A DNA stretch of 64,000 bases from Saprospirales bacterium. GTDB taxonomy: Bacteria; Bacteroidota; Bacteroidia; Chitinophagales; Saprospiraceae. The stretch is from positions 1-64,000 of the forward strand of contig REEI01000059.1 of assembly GCA_007695145.1 (NCBI GenBank). Reading direction: 5' to 3'. This document shows positions 8,696 to 17,266 of the stretch, piece after piece. Position numbers and translations under genes: made by a program. Within the stretch, counting starts at the first letter, position 1. Every line of letters begins with the position of its first letter. The notes beneath the pieces are model-generated. The model saw only the letters and a list, made by a program, of their open reading frames with translations. It was not told where the DNA came from and ran no database searches.

Positions 8696-11600
8696 TTAGC
8701 TTCCAAAAATGTACCTTACCCCAACCTGCATCCTCCAGGTATTGGCAAGAATACTTGTCGTGGTGGGTCTGAAAGTTTCAGTTGGAAATTCATTGGTACC
8801 GGAAATGGTGTTAAGACGATAAACTGGTACACCCTCATCCGTAATTCTTCTTAAGTTGAGAAGGTTCCTTTGGTACTCTAATTGTGGCACACCCCAATCG
8901 CTGTTGAGCATATTACCCACGTTGGTAAAGTCCAATGACAATTGTAACCTGTGTTGACCATCACCTGCGAGATTTATGTCCTGTAAAATTCTCAAATCAA
9001 AGCGATGAACCCATGGTCTAACCGCGCCATTTCTCTCAGCGATTTTTCCTCTGTTTGAACTTAGGTAATCGTCCTGATCAATATAGGCATCAAATAGTTC
9101 TTGCTGCCTTTGTGCAGTAATGGTCTCGCCAGCTAGTGTAAATTCTTCGAACACCAACTCACTGGCATTGTTGGGAATGTAGATAAGGCGATTCGATCCA
9201 TCACCGAAGTTACCACTGTATGTGTAACTGAATCTACCTGCATTTCCGGCATCGTAAAATAGACCAATTGTAGTATTACCAGCGCGATAAGACAAAGCAC
9301 CCATTAATCTATTAGGCTGATCGTGACCAGCAAATCCAAGCTCAGGATTGTTTCTATTCCTCTGGACTGTCTGAGGCCAAAGTGAAATAGCCTGTGAGCC
9401 ACCGGCTGCATCCAAATCTCTTGACTGAGAGTAAGTATAGGCAGCCATCAAATCAAAGCCAGAGTCAAATGACTTTCTAAGCTGAATAGTGGCAGAAAAA
9501 TAGTCAGCCTTTTCCTCAGCATTGGTCAGAAGAAAAACATTCCTAAAATCAGGATCATTGGAATAAGCGGTCAATCCTTCTTGAGCAACCCAATATCCTC
9601 TTTGGTCAGGACCGGAAAGGGTTCTATCTGGATTTCTCAATACGGGATTGTAGGCAACTGGTGTATGGACATCTCTATTATAGATGAAGTCAACTGTTGC
9701 CATAAGGCCAAGAGGCAACTGGTAGTCAGCACCAATACTGGTTCTCCAAACTTGAGGAAGTTTGAAATCTTCATCTGTCAGATTGATCTCATTGGATAAT
9801 TCAATTTCAGGATTTTCAGGCAAATAAGCATTGACATCCGGATTGAAAATAATGCCTGCATCGACAACCTCCTGACCTTCAAATCCAATTCCACCTCGAA
9901 CTACACCGGAACCATTCACCTGGTTTGACAACCAAACAAAAGGGATTCGACCTGAGAATAAGCCACTTCCACCTCTCAGCTGAAGACTTCTGTCACCAAA
10001 CACATCCCAGTTAAAGCCTAACCTTGGAGAAAATAGTGGATTGACTTTGGGAAAAGTACTCACATCCGGTGTAAATGTGCCGTTGGGACCTGTAAAAGTC
10101 TTATTTTTCTCGTCCAATAATTCATTTCTTGGCAGATCGATTGGATAGAAAGGCATATCGACCCTCAGACCAGCAGTAACACTTAAATCAGGATTGACTT
10201 GATATTGGTCCTGGATAAATACACCTACCTGACCGAAAGAGGTTTCATCAAGAGGAGGAGTTGTAGACCCATCCAATGCAAAGGATCTGGCATAGGCATC
10301 AGGATGCACATTGGGATTCTGGTTAAGGACCGCTTCCTCAAACTTATCAAAACCTATGTATCTGTACCATCCGTGAAAGGTAGGGTTGAATGCATTATTA
10401 AAGGTCATGTATTCAAAGTTAACACCAGCTGTTATAGTATGGCGTCCCGCATAATGAGTAAGAGTATTGGTAATGTTGAATACGTCGTTTTCAAGTAGAT
10501 TAAAAACTGAGAACAATTCATTACCCATGGTCATATAATAGAGTAATTCTCCTGCATCGTTAGGTTCAAGAACCTCAATCATAGGAAAGTTTTGACCACC
10601 GGGGATGCCTCTGCGCTGAGGAACGGAAGAAGTAAATCCGACATTCAGTTGATTGGATAAGTTGTCGCCAAGCACAGAATTGAGTTCGGCTACTATAGAG
10701 GTAACTTCCCTTTCTTGAGTGTAGTTATTGTTGCGGAAGTTGATATTTTCAATTCCCTGTCGACTAGTGTTAAAATACCTTGTAGACACAAACCTTATGG
10801 AGTTACCATTGGTAGGAACATCTCTAAAGGCGGTAAAGTGGTTGAACCTCAAGGACACTTTATGATTCCGATTGATGTTATAATCGAATCTGAGATTAAA
10901 ACGCTCAGCTTCTTCAGCAAAAGGATAACTGTCAGGTGCTCCAGTTTCGTATCCGTAGAGTTCTCTCATTCTTTCACGTACTCTATTAGCTTCAGATAGA
11001 GGCACTCTGGAGATATTGATGCCATCCGGAGTTTCACCTTCCCTTGCAGCTCTTTTAGTAAATGAAGGAACTGCTTGATCTTCTTTCTCGTAAGATGCAA
11101 AAAAGAACAATCTGTCCTTAATAATCGGCCCGCCTATCCTAAACCCATAAGTGGTAATCTCAGAATCATTAACATTTGCAGAAATGTCACCTACTTTGTT
11201 ACCGATCATTTGATCATTTCTAAGGAAATAATACGCTGAGCCTTCAAAGCGATTGGTACCTGAACGAGTTACCGCATCCACAGATGCACCGGTAAATCCC
11301 GAATACCTGACGTCATAAGGAGCAAGATTGACACTCACTTGCTCAATAGCATCCAGAGATACTGGATTTCCACCTGCAAATTGGTCTGCTCCAAGACCGA
11401 AGTTGTTGTTGTAGATATTGCCATCAATGGTGTAATTATTAAACCTTGAGCTGGTTCCGGCAAAAGAATTACCAACCGATTGTGGGGTCATACGAGTAAA
11501 ATCATTAATGCTTCTGCTAATGGTAGGTAGAGAATTAATGGTCTCATTGTTGAGATTGGTACTGGCGCCCGTTCTGGAAGAATTAATTACCGGATCCTGA

Positions 11601-11962
11601 GCACCGGAAACAACAATCTCGTCTAGTATGGTACCCGCTTCAGCCAAGGCCACATCCACATTGGCACCGGAACCGAGGGCAAGGTAAATCCCTTCTACGG
11701 TTTCAGTCTCGTAACCAATGTAAGAGATCGTCACCTTGTATGGACCACCGCTTCTCATGTTAACGATATTGAACACACCGTTAACATTCGTAATAGCACC
11801 ATACTCTGAACCTGTAGGAACATGAGTAGCAACGACAGTTGCCCCAATTAATTCCTCACCTGTGGTTGAGGTAATTTTCCCGGACATGGTGGAGGTGGTT
11901 ACCTGCCCCCATAATCCGGCACTGATAAACAAACAACAAACAATTAAGTAAAGTTTTTTCAT
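8696..11962 (-). CDS. Oar-like TonB-dependent outer-membrane receptor
   Basis: This is a large outer-membrane TonB-dependent receptor of 1088 residues. I chose the ATG at 11962 because it begins a proper signal peptide (MKKLYLIVCC to GLWGQ); a start 45 bases upstream would place 15 extra residues before it. A carboxypeptidase-regulatory-like domain (GKITSTTGEELIGATV) comes first, then the plug domain (SGAQDPVINSSRTGAS, YTIDGNIYNNNFG) and a 22-strand-type barrel. The product resembles Oar-type receptors. There is no SusD partner next to it, so it is not a classical glycan-utilisation pair. The ligand is unknown. Confidence 0.9.
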   Translation of the reverse strand: MKKLYLIVCCLFISAGLWGQVTTSTMSGKITSTTGEELIGATVVATHVPTGSEYGAITNVNGVFNIVNMRSGGPYKVTISYIGYETETVEGIYLALGSGANVDVALAEAGTILDEIVVSGAQDPVINSSRTGASTNLNNETINSLPTISRSINDFTRMTPQSVGNSFAGTSSRFNNYTIDGNIYNNNFGLGADQFAGGNPVSLDAIEQVSVNLAPYDVRYSGFTGASVDAVTRSGTNRFEGSAYYFLRNDQMIGNKVGDISANVNDSEITTYGFRIGGPIIKDRLFFFASYEKEDQAVPSFTKRAAREGETPDGINISRVPLSEANRVRERMRELYGYETGAPDSYPFAEEAERFNLRFDYNINRNHKVSLRFNHFTAFRDVPTNGNSIRFVSTRYFNTSRQGIENINFRNNNYTQEREVTSIVAELNSVLGDNLSNQLNVGFTSSVPQRRGIPGGQNFPMIEVLEPNDAGELLYYMTMGNELFSVFNLLENDVFNITNTLTHYAGRHTITAGVNFEYMTFNNAFNPTFHGWYRYIGFDKFEEAVLNQNPNVHPDAYARSFALDGSTTPPLDETSFGQVGVFIQDQYQVNPDLSVTAGLRVDMPFYPIDLPRNELLDEKNKTFTGPNGTFTPDVSTFPKVNPLFSPRLGFNWDVFGDRSLQLRGGSGLFSGRIPFVWLSNQVNGSGVVRGGIGFEGQEVVDAGIIFNPDVNAYLPENPEIELSNEINLTDEDFKLPQVWRTSIGADYQLPLGLMATVDFIYNRDVHTPVAYNPVLRNPDRTLSGPDQRGYWVAQEGLTAYSNDPDFRNVFLLTNAEEKADYFSATIQLRKSFDSGFDLMAAYTYSQSRDLDAAGGSQAISLWPQTVQRNRNNPELGFAGHDQPNRLMGALSYRAGNTTIGLFYDAGNAGRFSYTYSGNFGDGSNRLIYIPNNASELVFEEFTLAGETITAQRQQELFDAYIDQDDYLSSNRGKIAERNGAVRPWVHRFDLRILQDINLAGDGQHRLQLSLDFTNVGNMLNSDWGVPQLEYQRNLLNLRRITDEGVPVYRLNTISGTNEFPTETFRPTTTSILANTWRMQVGVRYIFGS

Positions 11963-11991
11963 GATAGTGAATATTGGTTTATAATTTCCTG

Positions 11992-11999
11992 CAAAACTA
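11992..11999 (-). promoter_or_regulatory. Candidate -7 box of the Oar-like receptor gene
   Basis: TAGTTTTG on the minus strand ends 30 nt before the receptor start and matches the Bacteroidota -7 consensus TAnnTTTG. A TTG triplet lies about 22 nt upstream at 12024-12022. Confidence 0.45.
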
Positions 12000-12044
12000 A
12001 TTACCAAAATCCATTTTTCACCAATCCAATATTAATAAAATATT

Positions 12045-12082
12045 AAGTTGAATTTAAGTTTTTTTCTGGTGCGATTCAACTT
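12045..12082 (-). terminator. Hairpin downstream of ctlX
   Basis: A perfect 9-bp inverted repeat, AAGTTGAAT (12045-12053) and ATTCAACTT (12074-12082), has a 20-nt loop. On the minus strand it lies about 50 nt past the ctlX stop and is followed by AT-rich sequence. It may act as a weak terminator between ctlX and the receptor gene. Confidence 0.35.
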
Positions 12083-12107
12083 ATTACATATACATGCATT
12101 ACATATA
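12083..12107. repeat. Direct repeat ATTACATATA x2
   Basis: Two exact copies of a 10-bp sequence lie at 12083-12092 and 12098-12107, a 15-bp period. They lie 120-145 bp upstream of the receptor start codon, upstream of its candidate promoter, so a regulator binding site is possible. No regulator is identified. Confidence 0.35.
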
Positions 12108-12132
12108 AGTTAAACTATCAATATATTAATAA

Positions 12133-13068
12133 TTACCTTTCTGACTCGGGTAAGAAGACCTCGGCTATCATGCAGCGGACACTTCCCCCTCCATATTTCT
12201 CAACAGTGGAAATATCTGAGTGTACTAATTTGGTGTACTTCTCTAGTGATTTTTTTTGAGCTGTATTAAGGGAGTTGAATGCAGCCGTAGACATGGCCAA
12301 TATACGCTTACCTTTCCGACTTTTTAACTGAAGCATATTCCCGGCAAAATGTAGAACCTGTTCAAAACTAATAGGAATGACTTCCAAACCGGTTTTTGCA
12401 AAATGGTTTTCAAGCTTTTTTTCTTCTTTCTTATCGGGTATACATTCTAGACAAATAACTACAAATCCGTCTCCAAGCGCCATAATAACATTTGTGTGAT
12501 AAATAGGCATCCCCTGTGGGTCAACTGCAGTAAAGGTTACAGGCGTGTAGTTAAATTTTTCGCAAAAAGCCTTCAGTAATACCTCATCTGTTCTCTGGCT
12601 TAAGCAAGCATAAACAAGCTTATTCGCTCTATCTATAATCATCGATCCTGTACCTTCAAGAAAGACATTTTGTGCTTCAAAACCCTCCAGTCCTACAATA
12701 TCTAAAATATCATGTGAGCTGCTTAGAAATTTAATGATCTCCGGATCTCTTTCGTTTCGCCTGACCGGAGAAAACATGGGATAAGTAACCAATCTGCCGT
12801 CTTCATGGGTAGTGAACCAATTGTTGGGGAAAACTGCATCAGGTTTGGCCGGTATTGGACGATCTTCAAAAACCAATACCTCAACACCTTCACCTTTGAG
12901 TGTTTCCACCAAACGGTCAAATTCACCTAGAGCATTCTTTCTAATCTCCTCAGCATTTTCTGCGCCTTCTTGATTTTGAAAGGCATTATTGGCAGCAGTT
13001 TCAGCATTGAATCCGAAATTGGCCGGCCTGACCATCAACACTTTGTGAGTAAAATTATCGCAGTTCAT
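12133..13068 (-). CDS. ctlX: CtlX-type citrulline hydrolase / amidinotransferase-fold protein
   Basis: This belongs to the guanidine-modifying (arginine deiminase / DDAH) fold family and best matches the CtlX citrulline-utilisation hydrolases. The N-terminal VLMVRPANFGFN, the FPNNWFTTHEDGRLVTYPMFSP block and the C-terminal GGGSVRCMIAEVFLP (with the catalytic Cys) are visible. The ATG at 13068 was chosen because homologues begin close to VLMVRP; an upstream ATG would add 14 hydrophobic residues. The product would be 311 residues, cytoplasmic. It stands alone, separated from the receptor gene by a hairpin. Substrate assignment comes from family resemblance. Confidence 0.8.
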   Translation of the reverse strand: MNCDNFTHKVLMVRPANFGFNAETAANNAFQNQEGAENAEEIRKNALGEFDRLVETLKGEGVEVLVFEDRPIPAKPDAVFPNNWFTTHEDGRLVTYPMFSPVRRNERDPEIIKFLSSSHDILDIVGLEGFEAQNVFLEGTGSMIIDRANKLVYACLSQRTDEVLLKAFCEKFNYTPVTFTAVDPQGMPIYHTNVIMALGDGFVVICLECIPDKKEEKKLENHFAKTGLEVIPISFEQVLHFAGNMLQLKSRKGKRILAMSTAAFNSLNTAQKKSLEKYTKLVHSDISTVEKYGGGSVRCMIAEVFLPESER

Positions 13069-13213
13069 AATATAATTCTTTATGAGTACAAGTATGGAAT
13101 TATTCAACAATTATTGGCGATCCTACAAGTTTATATGCTCATGGAGGTATTTCATTGGGCGAGAAATCATTCAAAATTGTCCACCTAATTTTTAATAAAC
13201 CTTACATATACAC

Positions 13214-13235
13214 TAACTTTGAGTTTCAAACTCAA
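13214..13235 (+). promoter_or_regulatory. Promoter -7 box overlapped by a 17-bp perfect palindrome
   Basis: TAACTTTG (13214-13221) matches the Bacteroidota -7 box. It overlaps a perfect inverted repeat at 13219-13235: TTGAGTTT, one central C, AAACTCAA. The geometry is that of a repressor operator in the promoter of the SUI1 gene, whose start is about 110 nt downstream. It could also serve the divergent ctlX. Confidence 0.45.
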
Positions 13236-13346
13236 TCATTGAATTACTTTTTTACCTATATCTCCTACTGAAACAAAAATTTCTGCACTTGTTATTGTGC
13301 CGAATACTAAAATCATCGCAAAAGTAAGTACTAAATTCATTTAAAA

Positions 13347-13715
13347 ATGAGCAAGAAGAAAAAGCTTCAAAAAAGTGGACCCGAAAAAATACTCAGTTAT
13401 ACTACGGATCCCTCAGGCTATAATCCATTTAAGGATCTAGCAGTAGGTCCGCAAAAATCTACCAACTCAAAAGATGAACCCATAAGAGTCAAATATGAGA
13501 AAAAAGGCAGAGGGGGCAAAACCGTTTCGATTATTTCGGGAATTAAATCCCACCCAGATGGCCTGGCAGAACTCGCTACCTTGATTAAAAATAAATGCGG
13601 CACCGGAGGGAGTGCAAAAGATGGTGATATAATTATTCAGGGAGATCACCGGGACAAAATAATGGACATCCTAAAGTCGAAGGGATACTCAAATGTCAAG
13701 AAAAGTGGTGGATAA
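13347..13715 (+). CDS. Bacterial SUI1/eIF1-family translation factor (YciH-like)
   Basis: The 122-residue product has a flexible basic N-terminus and a C-terminal SUI1 domain. Typical motifs are RGGKTVSIISGI, then LAELATLIKNKCGTGGSAKDGDI and IIQGDHRDKIMDIL, matching eIF1/YciH. In bacteria YciH influences start-codon selection and inhibits translation under stress; that role is known for the family and inferred here. The gene stands alone with a roughly 110-nt leader whose promoter carries a palindrome. It is followed by the convergent rbfA. Confidence 0.9.
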   Translation: MSKKKKLQKSGPEKILSYTTDPSGYNPFKDLAVGPQKSTNSKDEPIRVKYEKKGRGGKTVSIISGIKSHPDGLAELATLIKNKCGTGGSAKDGDIIIQGDHRDKIMDILKSKGYSNVKKSGG

Positions 13716-13872
13716 CATCCAAATGGCCAATGAAAATTAAGAAAGGTGCTGCCCAGTAAAAACCTGAGCTAACCTTTAGTTCTAATTCCGAGCCATTGAA
13801 CCCTAAGAGACTAGTAAATGCATCATTTTTAAACCATGGGCCAAATGCCAATCCCCACCCTATTGCGAATAT
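13696..13872 (-). pseudogene. Possible gene remnant after rbfA (58 open codons, no ATG)
   Basis: Immediately after the rbfA TAA the same frame stays open for 58 codons and ends at TGA (13696-13698), overlapping the end of the SUI1 gene on the other strand. The translation is rich in Gly, Phe and Trp (GWGLAFGPWFKNDAF) and ends in a hydrophobic stretch (FYWAAPFLIFIG). There is no ATG; a TTG lies at 13851-13849. It could be the 3' end of a lost membrane-protein gene, or chance. I recognise no family. Confidence 0.2.
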
Positions 13873-14250
13873 TTACTCCTCTTCAGAGCCCATTTGATTT
13901 TCTGAGTATAGACGGTCGAATAGGTTATCGACCTTTTCCATTTCATCAAGTAGGCCATCCAGATGGAATTCAAGATGGGGAGTACGTCTGATATGTTTCC
14001 GCACTCTCTGAGCTAGTAGTTGGCGAAGCCTTGTAGCACTTTGGTCCATAAGTCCAATAATGTGCTCTTTAGCCGCGACATTATATACGCTTAAATAAAC
14101 TCTGGCCTGACTGAGGTCAGGAGATACATCGACATTAGTTACAGTTACAAAAGGTTCATTTCCATATATGAGGTATCCTTCCCTCTGAAGCAGTTCGCTG
14201 AAGTGCCTTTTTATGGTTTCTGCGACTTGAAGTTGTCTCTTACTGGCCAT
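13873..14250 (-). CDS. rbfA: Ribosome-binding factor A
   Basis: RbfA is a KH-fold factor that binds pre-30S subunits and assists 16S rRNA 5'-end maturation in the cytoplasm. The 125-residue product has the family signature: the N-terminal RQLQVAETIKRHFSELLQREG, VTVTNVDVSPDLSQARVYLSVY, and the C-terminal RKHIRRTPHLEFHLDGLLDEMEKVDNLF. Length is typical. It is transcribed divergently from recG, with a 133-nt intergenic region that must carry both promoters. Confidence 0.96.
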   Translation of the reverse strand: MASKRQLQVAETIKRHFSELLQREGYLIYGNEPFVTVTNVDVSPDLSQARVYLSVYNVAAKEHIIGLMDQSATRLRQLLAQRVRKHIRRTPHLEFHLDGLLDEMEKVDNLFDRLYSENQMGSEEE

Positions 14251-14383
14251 AAATCAATGTTTTTTTTGAAAAGGTAGCCCAATAAATCTTTGCTGAAGCT
14301 TCTGCATATTATCTTAGCACCTAAATTTAGCACAAAATTAGCCATTAAATTGTTGCAAACCCAATATTAACAGCAGCGAATTC

Positions 14384-16504
14384 ATGCACATCAGTGAAAT
14401 AGGCAGATTGGCCAATTCCATCACCTATGTCAAAGGAGTGGGACCCGCCAAAAGCGAGCTTTTGGAAAAGGAAAAAGGCATTGTCAATCAATGGGATATG
14501 TTGATGGAATTCCCATTCAGGTATATAGACAGGAGGTCTTTTAATCTGATTCAGGAACCGGTAGAAGAGGGTCAAATAGTGCAGTACAAGGGAAAAATTT
14601 TAAATGTAATAGTCCAGGGTGAATCTCGAAAAAGAAGGTTGACCGCCGAATTTACTGACGGGACCGGAACCATTACATTGATATGGTTTCAGGGTGTAAG
14701 CAGGCTAGAAAAGCTCATTCGTAATGGAGAAAGAATAATTGTTTTCGGGAGGTTATCTATTTACAACAGGAAGAGAACGATTGCTCACCCTGAAATAGAA
14801 ATTCTAGACGATCAATCAGGGGAGAGAAAGTCAAAAGGACTGCAACCAGTTTACAGCAGTACGGAAAAACTCAATTCAAAGGGGCTGGATACGAAGGGAA
14901 TCCGCCGAATCACCTACAACCTTATTGCGGACCTTCGCGAACACGATGTTTATGAATCACTGCCCAACTACCTTTTACAAAAACTAAAACTGATCAGCCG
15001 CTACAAGGCATTTAAATGGATCCACTTTCCACCTGACCACGCTGAATTAAAACAGGCCCAGACCAGACTAATTTTTGAAGAACTTTTTACCCTTCAACTT
15101 CAGATGCTATTCAGAATGAAGTCCCGAAAGGCTAAGTTTAAGGGCCTAAGTTTTGAAAAGGTTGGAAATTACTTTCTCCAGTTTTACAATCAGGAATTAC
15201 CATTCGAACTGACCGGAGCCCAAAAGAAAGTTCTGAGAGAGATACGAGCAGACACAAAATCCGGAGTACAGATGAATCGACTCGTTCAGGGAGATGTAGG
15301 TAGCGGAAAAACCATAGTGGCGGTAATGGCCATTCTGCTTGCCATCGACAATGGATATCAAGCATGCTTGATGGCACCAACAGAAATACTTGCCACTCAA
15401 CACTACTTGAAAATTGAGCAGCAACTCAAAAACATAGGGCTTAAGGCTGCTTATCTCAGCGGATCTGTCAAGGGTAAAAAACGCAAGTTGATATTAGAGG
15501 AATTGGAGCGGGGCGAAATCCACTTGCTAATAGGTACACATGCAATTATAGAGGAATGGGTGAAATTCAAAAGCCTGGGACTTTCCATTACTGATGAACA
15601 GCACCGATTTGGGGTAGAACAAAGGGCTAAACTCTGGAAGAAATCCGGGGATACTCCTCCCCATGTCATGGTCATGACAGCTACTCCTATTCCGAGGACT
15701 CTTGCAATGACTCTCTACGGAGATTTAGATATTTCTGTTATCGATGAGTTGCCCCCCGGTCGAAAGGCAGTCAAAACTACAACCACCTATGACAAATACC
15801 GCGGAAGACTCAATCAATTTCTGAAAAGTGAAATTGCCAAAGGAAGACAGATTTATGTAGTGTATCCTCTTATTGAGGAATCATCCAAGCTTGATTTGGC
15901 AAATCTTCAGGAGGGTTATGAGCGACTTTTAGAACAGTTTCCAAGACCGGATTATCAGATTGGGGTGGTCCATGGAAAAATGAAACCGGAAGATAAAGAA
16001 ATGGAGATGCAAAAGTTTGCTCAGGGACGAACCAATATCCTGGTTTCCACCACTGTTATTGAGGTTGGTGTTAATGTTCCCAACGCATCTGTAATGGTAA
16101 TTGAAAATGCAGAGCGCTTTGGTCTATCCCAACTCCATCAATTGAGAGGTCGAGTTGGTCGTGGTGCTGAACAAAGTCACTGCATTTTGCTCACAGGATA
16201 CAAATTGACTAAAGTCGCCAGGAAGCGTATGGAAATCATGTGCAGCACCAATAATGGTTTTGTTATTGCAGAGGAAGATTTAAAATTGAGAGGTCCGGGA
16301 GAAATTGAAGGGACCAAACAGAGCGGTGATCTGAATCTGCGAATGGCCAATCTCGCCAGAGATGGACACATTTTAAAAACAGCCCGAGATCTGGCGAGGG
16401 CGATCCTGGATAAAGATCCTGAATTGCAACATCCTGAAAATTTGCTATTGCGAAAATTAATTGAAAGACAAAGTGGAAACAACTTGCTCAACCGAATAGG
16501 ATGA
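14384..16504 (+). CDS. recG: ATP-dependent DNA helicase RecG
   Basis: RecG remodels stalled replication forks and branch-migrates Holliday junctions. The 706-residue protein has the N-terminal wedge OB domain (residues about 60-170), then a DEAH-type superfamily 2 core. Visible motifs are I (GDVGSGKT), Ia (MAPTEILATQHY), II in the form DEQH (SITDEQHRFGV), III (VMTATPIPRTLA), V (VSTTVIEVGVNVPNAS) and VI (QLHQLRGRVGRG). The TRG-type tail with LRGPGEIEGTKQSG is also present. The start ATG at 14384 leads directly into the conserved domain. All key motifs are intact. Confidence 0.97.
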   Translation: MHISEIGRLANSITYVKGVGPAKSELLEKEKGIVNQWDMLMEFPFRYIDRRSFNLIQEPVEEGQIVQYKGKILNVIVQGESRKRRLTAEFTDGTGTITLIWFQGVSRLEKLIRNGERIIVFGRLSIYNRKRTIAHPEIEILDDQSGERKSKGLQPVYSSTEKLNSKGLDTKGIRRITYNLIADLREHDVYESLPNYLLQKLKLISRYKAFKWIHFPPDHAELKQAQTRLIFEELFTLQLQMLFRMKSRKAKFKGLSFEKVGNYFLQFYNQELPFELTGAQKKVLREIRADTKSGVQMNRLVQGDVGSGKTIVAVMAILLAIDNGYQACLMAPTEILATQHYLKIEQQLKNIGLKAAYLSGSVKGKKRKLILEELERGEIHLLIGTHAIIEEWVKFKSLGLSITDEQHRFGVEQRAKLWKKSGDTPPHVMVMTATPIPRTLAMTLYGDLDISVIDELPPGRKAVKTTTTYDKYRGRLNQFLKSEIAKGRQIYVVYPLIEESSKLDLANLQEGYERLLEQFPRPDYQIGVVHGKMKPEDKEMEMQKFAQGRTNILVSTTVIEVGVNVPNASVMVIENAERFGLSQLHQLRGRVGRGAEQSHCILLTGYKLTKVARKRMEIMCSTNNGFVIAEEDLKLRGPGEIEGTKQSGDLNLRMANLARDGHILKTARDLARAILDKDPELQHPENLLLRKLIERQSGNNLLNRIG

Positions 16505-16853
16505 AAAAGTTACAGGCTTCCCTCTACTAATCCTCCAGGCGAATATTCCCTTGACAGACAAATTCTATATTCAATCCACCAGACCTTTTCAAATCAAAGC
16601 CTGGAGGCAATCTCTTTAATTCCAATAATCCCAAATAATAATTTAGAATCAATCACCACTCTCCTATTCAAATAAAGCGAAAGAAGCATGAATGAATTAT
16701 TTTAGCAACACTCAGAACTCCATTAATGGGCTATAAATGTTTACTTTCTTACAATTTTTGTCTGAAAAATAAGCAATTTGATCGATGCAATTGTTCTAGT
16801 TAGGTTTTTAAGCTTATTTTTGAGATGAATTACGTTAAGTTAAAGTGATTGTT
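16505..16853. other. Intergenic region after recG with a 9-bp inverted repeat
   Basis: No gene is seen. A perfect 9-bp inverted repeat, CCTCCAGGC (16532-16540) and GCCTGGAGG (16599-16607), encloses 58 nt and is followed by T-rich sequence; it may end recG transcription, although the loop is long. A nine-codon ATG frame overlapping the recG stop is probably meaningless. Confidence 0.4.
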
Positions 16854-17225
16854 ATGAGACGAAAATATAAACTCACAGGATGCGCAAGGTTTTTAATCTT
16901 CCTGGTCGTTGCCGTGCCGGTGATTTTTTTTACAGCCCAATTTATAACAGGAGAAAATCCGCTCAATGAATTGAAAAATGCGATTGGATGGGGAAGTGAG
17001 GAAGTTGAATGGGTTGAAAATAGTGGGGCTACTGTGGATACTTCCGATCAGATAAAAACTCAGCCTCCTTTATCAAATAAGGAAGAGGAAATAACTCCTA
17101 TATCCGAGCCTCAGAAAACGGACCTTAGCCAGTATCATAATTTAATTCAAGACCTCAAGCAACAGATTTCAGAGCTGGAGAAGAGAATAGAAAAATTGGA
17201 AATGGTGATTGAGGAGAGGGAGTAG
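16854..17225 (+). CDS. Small membrane-anchored protein with C-terminal coiled coil
   Basis: I do not recognise a family. The product (123 residues from the ATG at 16854; a GTG three codons earlier is possible) has one membrane helix at about residues 11-29 (ARFLIFLVVAVPVIFFTAQF), a polar acidic middle, and a heptad-rich tail (DLKQQISELEKRIEKLE) that should form a coiled coil. The short basic N-terminus suggests the tail faces the periplasm. It stands between recG and the convergent porin-like gene. Function unknown. Confidence 0.65.
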   Translation: MRRKYKLTGCARFLIFLVVAVPVIFFTAQFITGENPLNELKNAIGWGSEEVEWVENSGATVDTSDQIKTQPPLSNKEEEITPISEPQKTDLSQYHNLIQDLKQQISELEKRIEKLEMVIEERE

Positions 17226-17266
17226 AGCGAACCATTGCCTACTCTAAGATTCCTCCACCTTTAGGA

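Noticed and set aside
8696-11962. TonB-dependent receptor as part of a polysaccharide-utilisation locus.
   Set aside because: No SusD-like gene or glycoside hydrolase lies near it, and the sequence is Oar-like rather than SusC-like.
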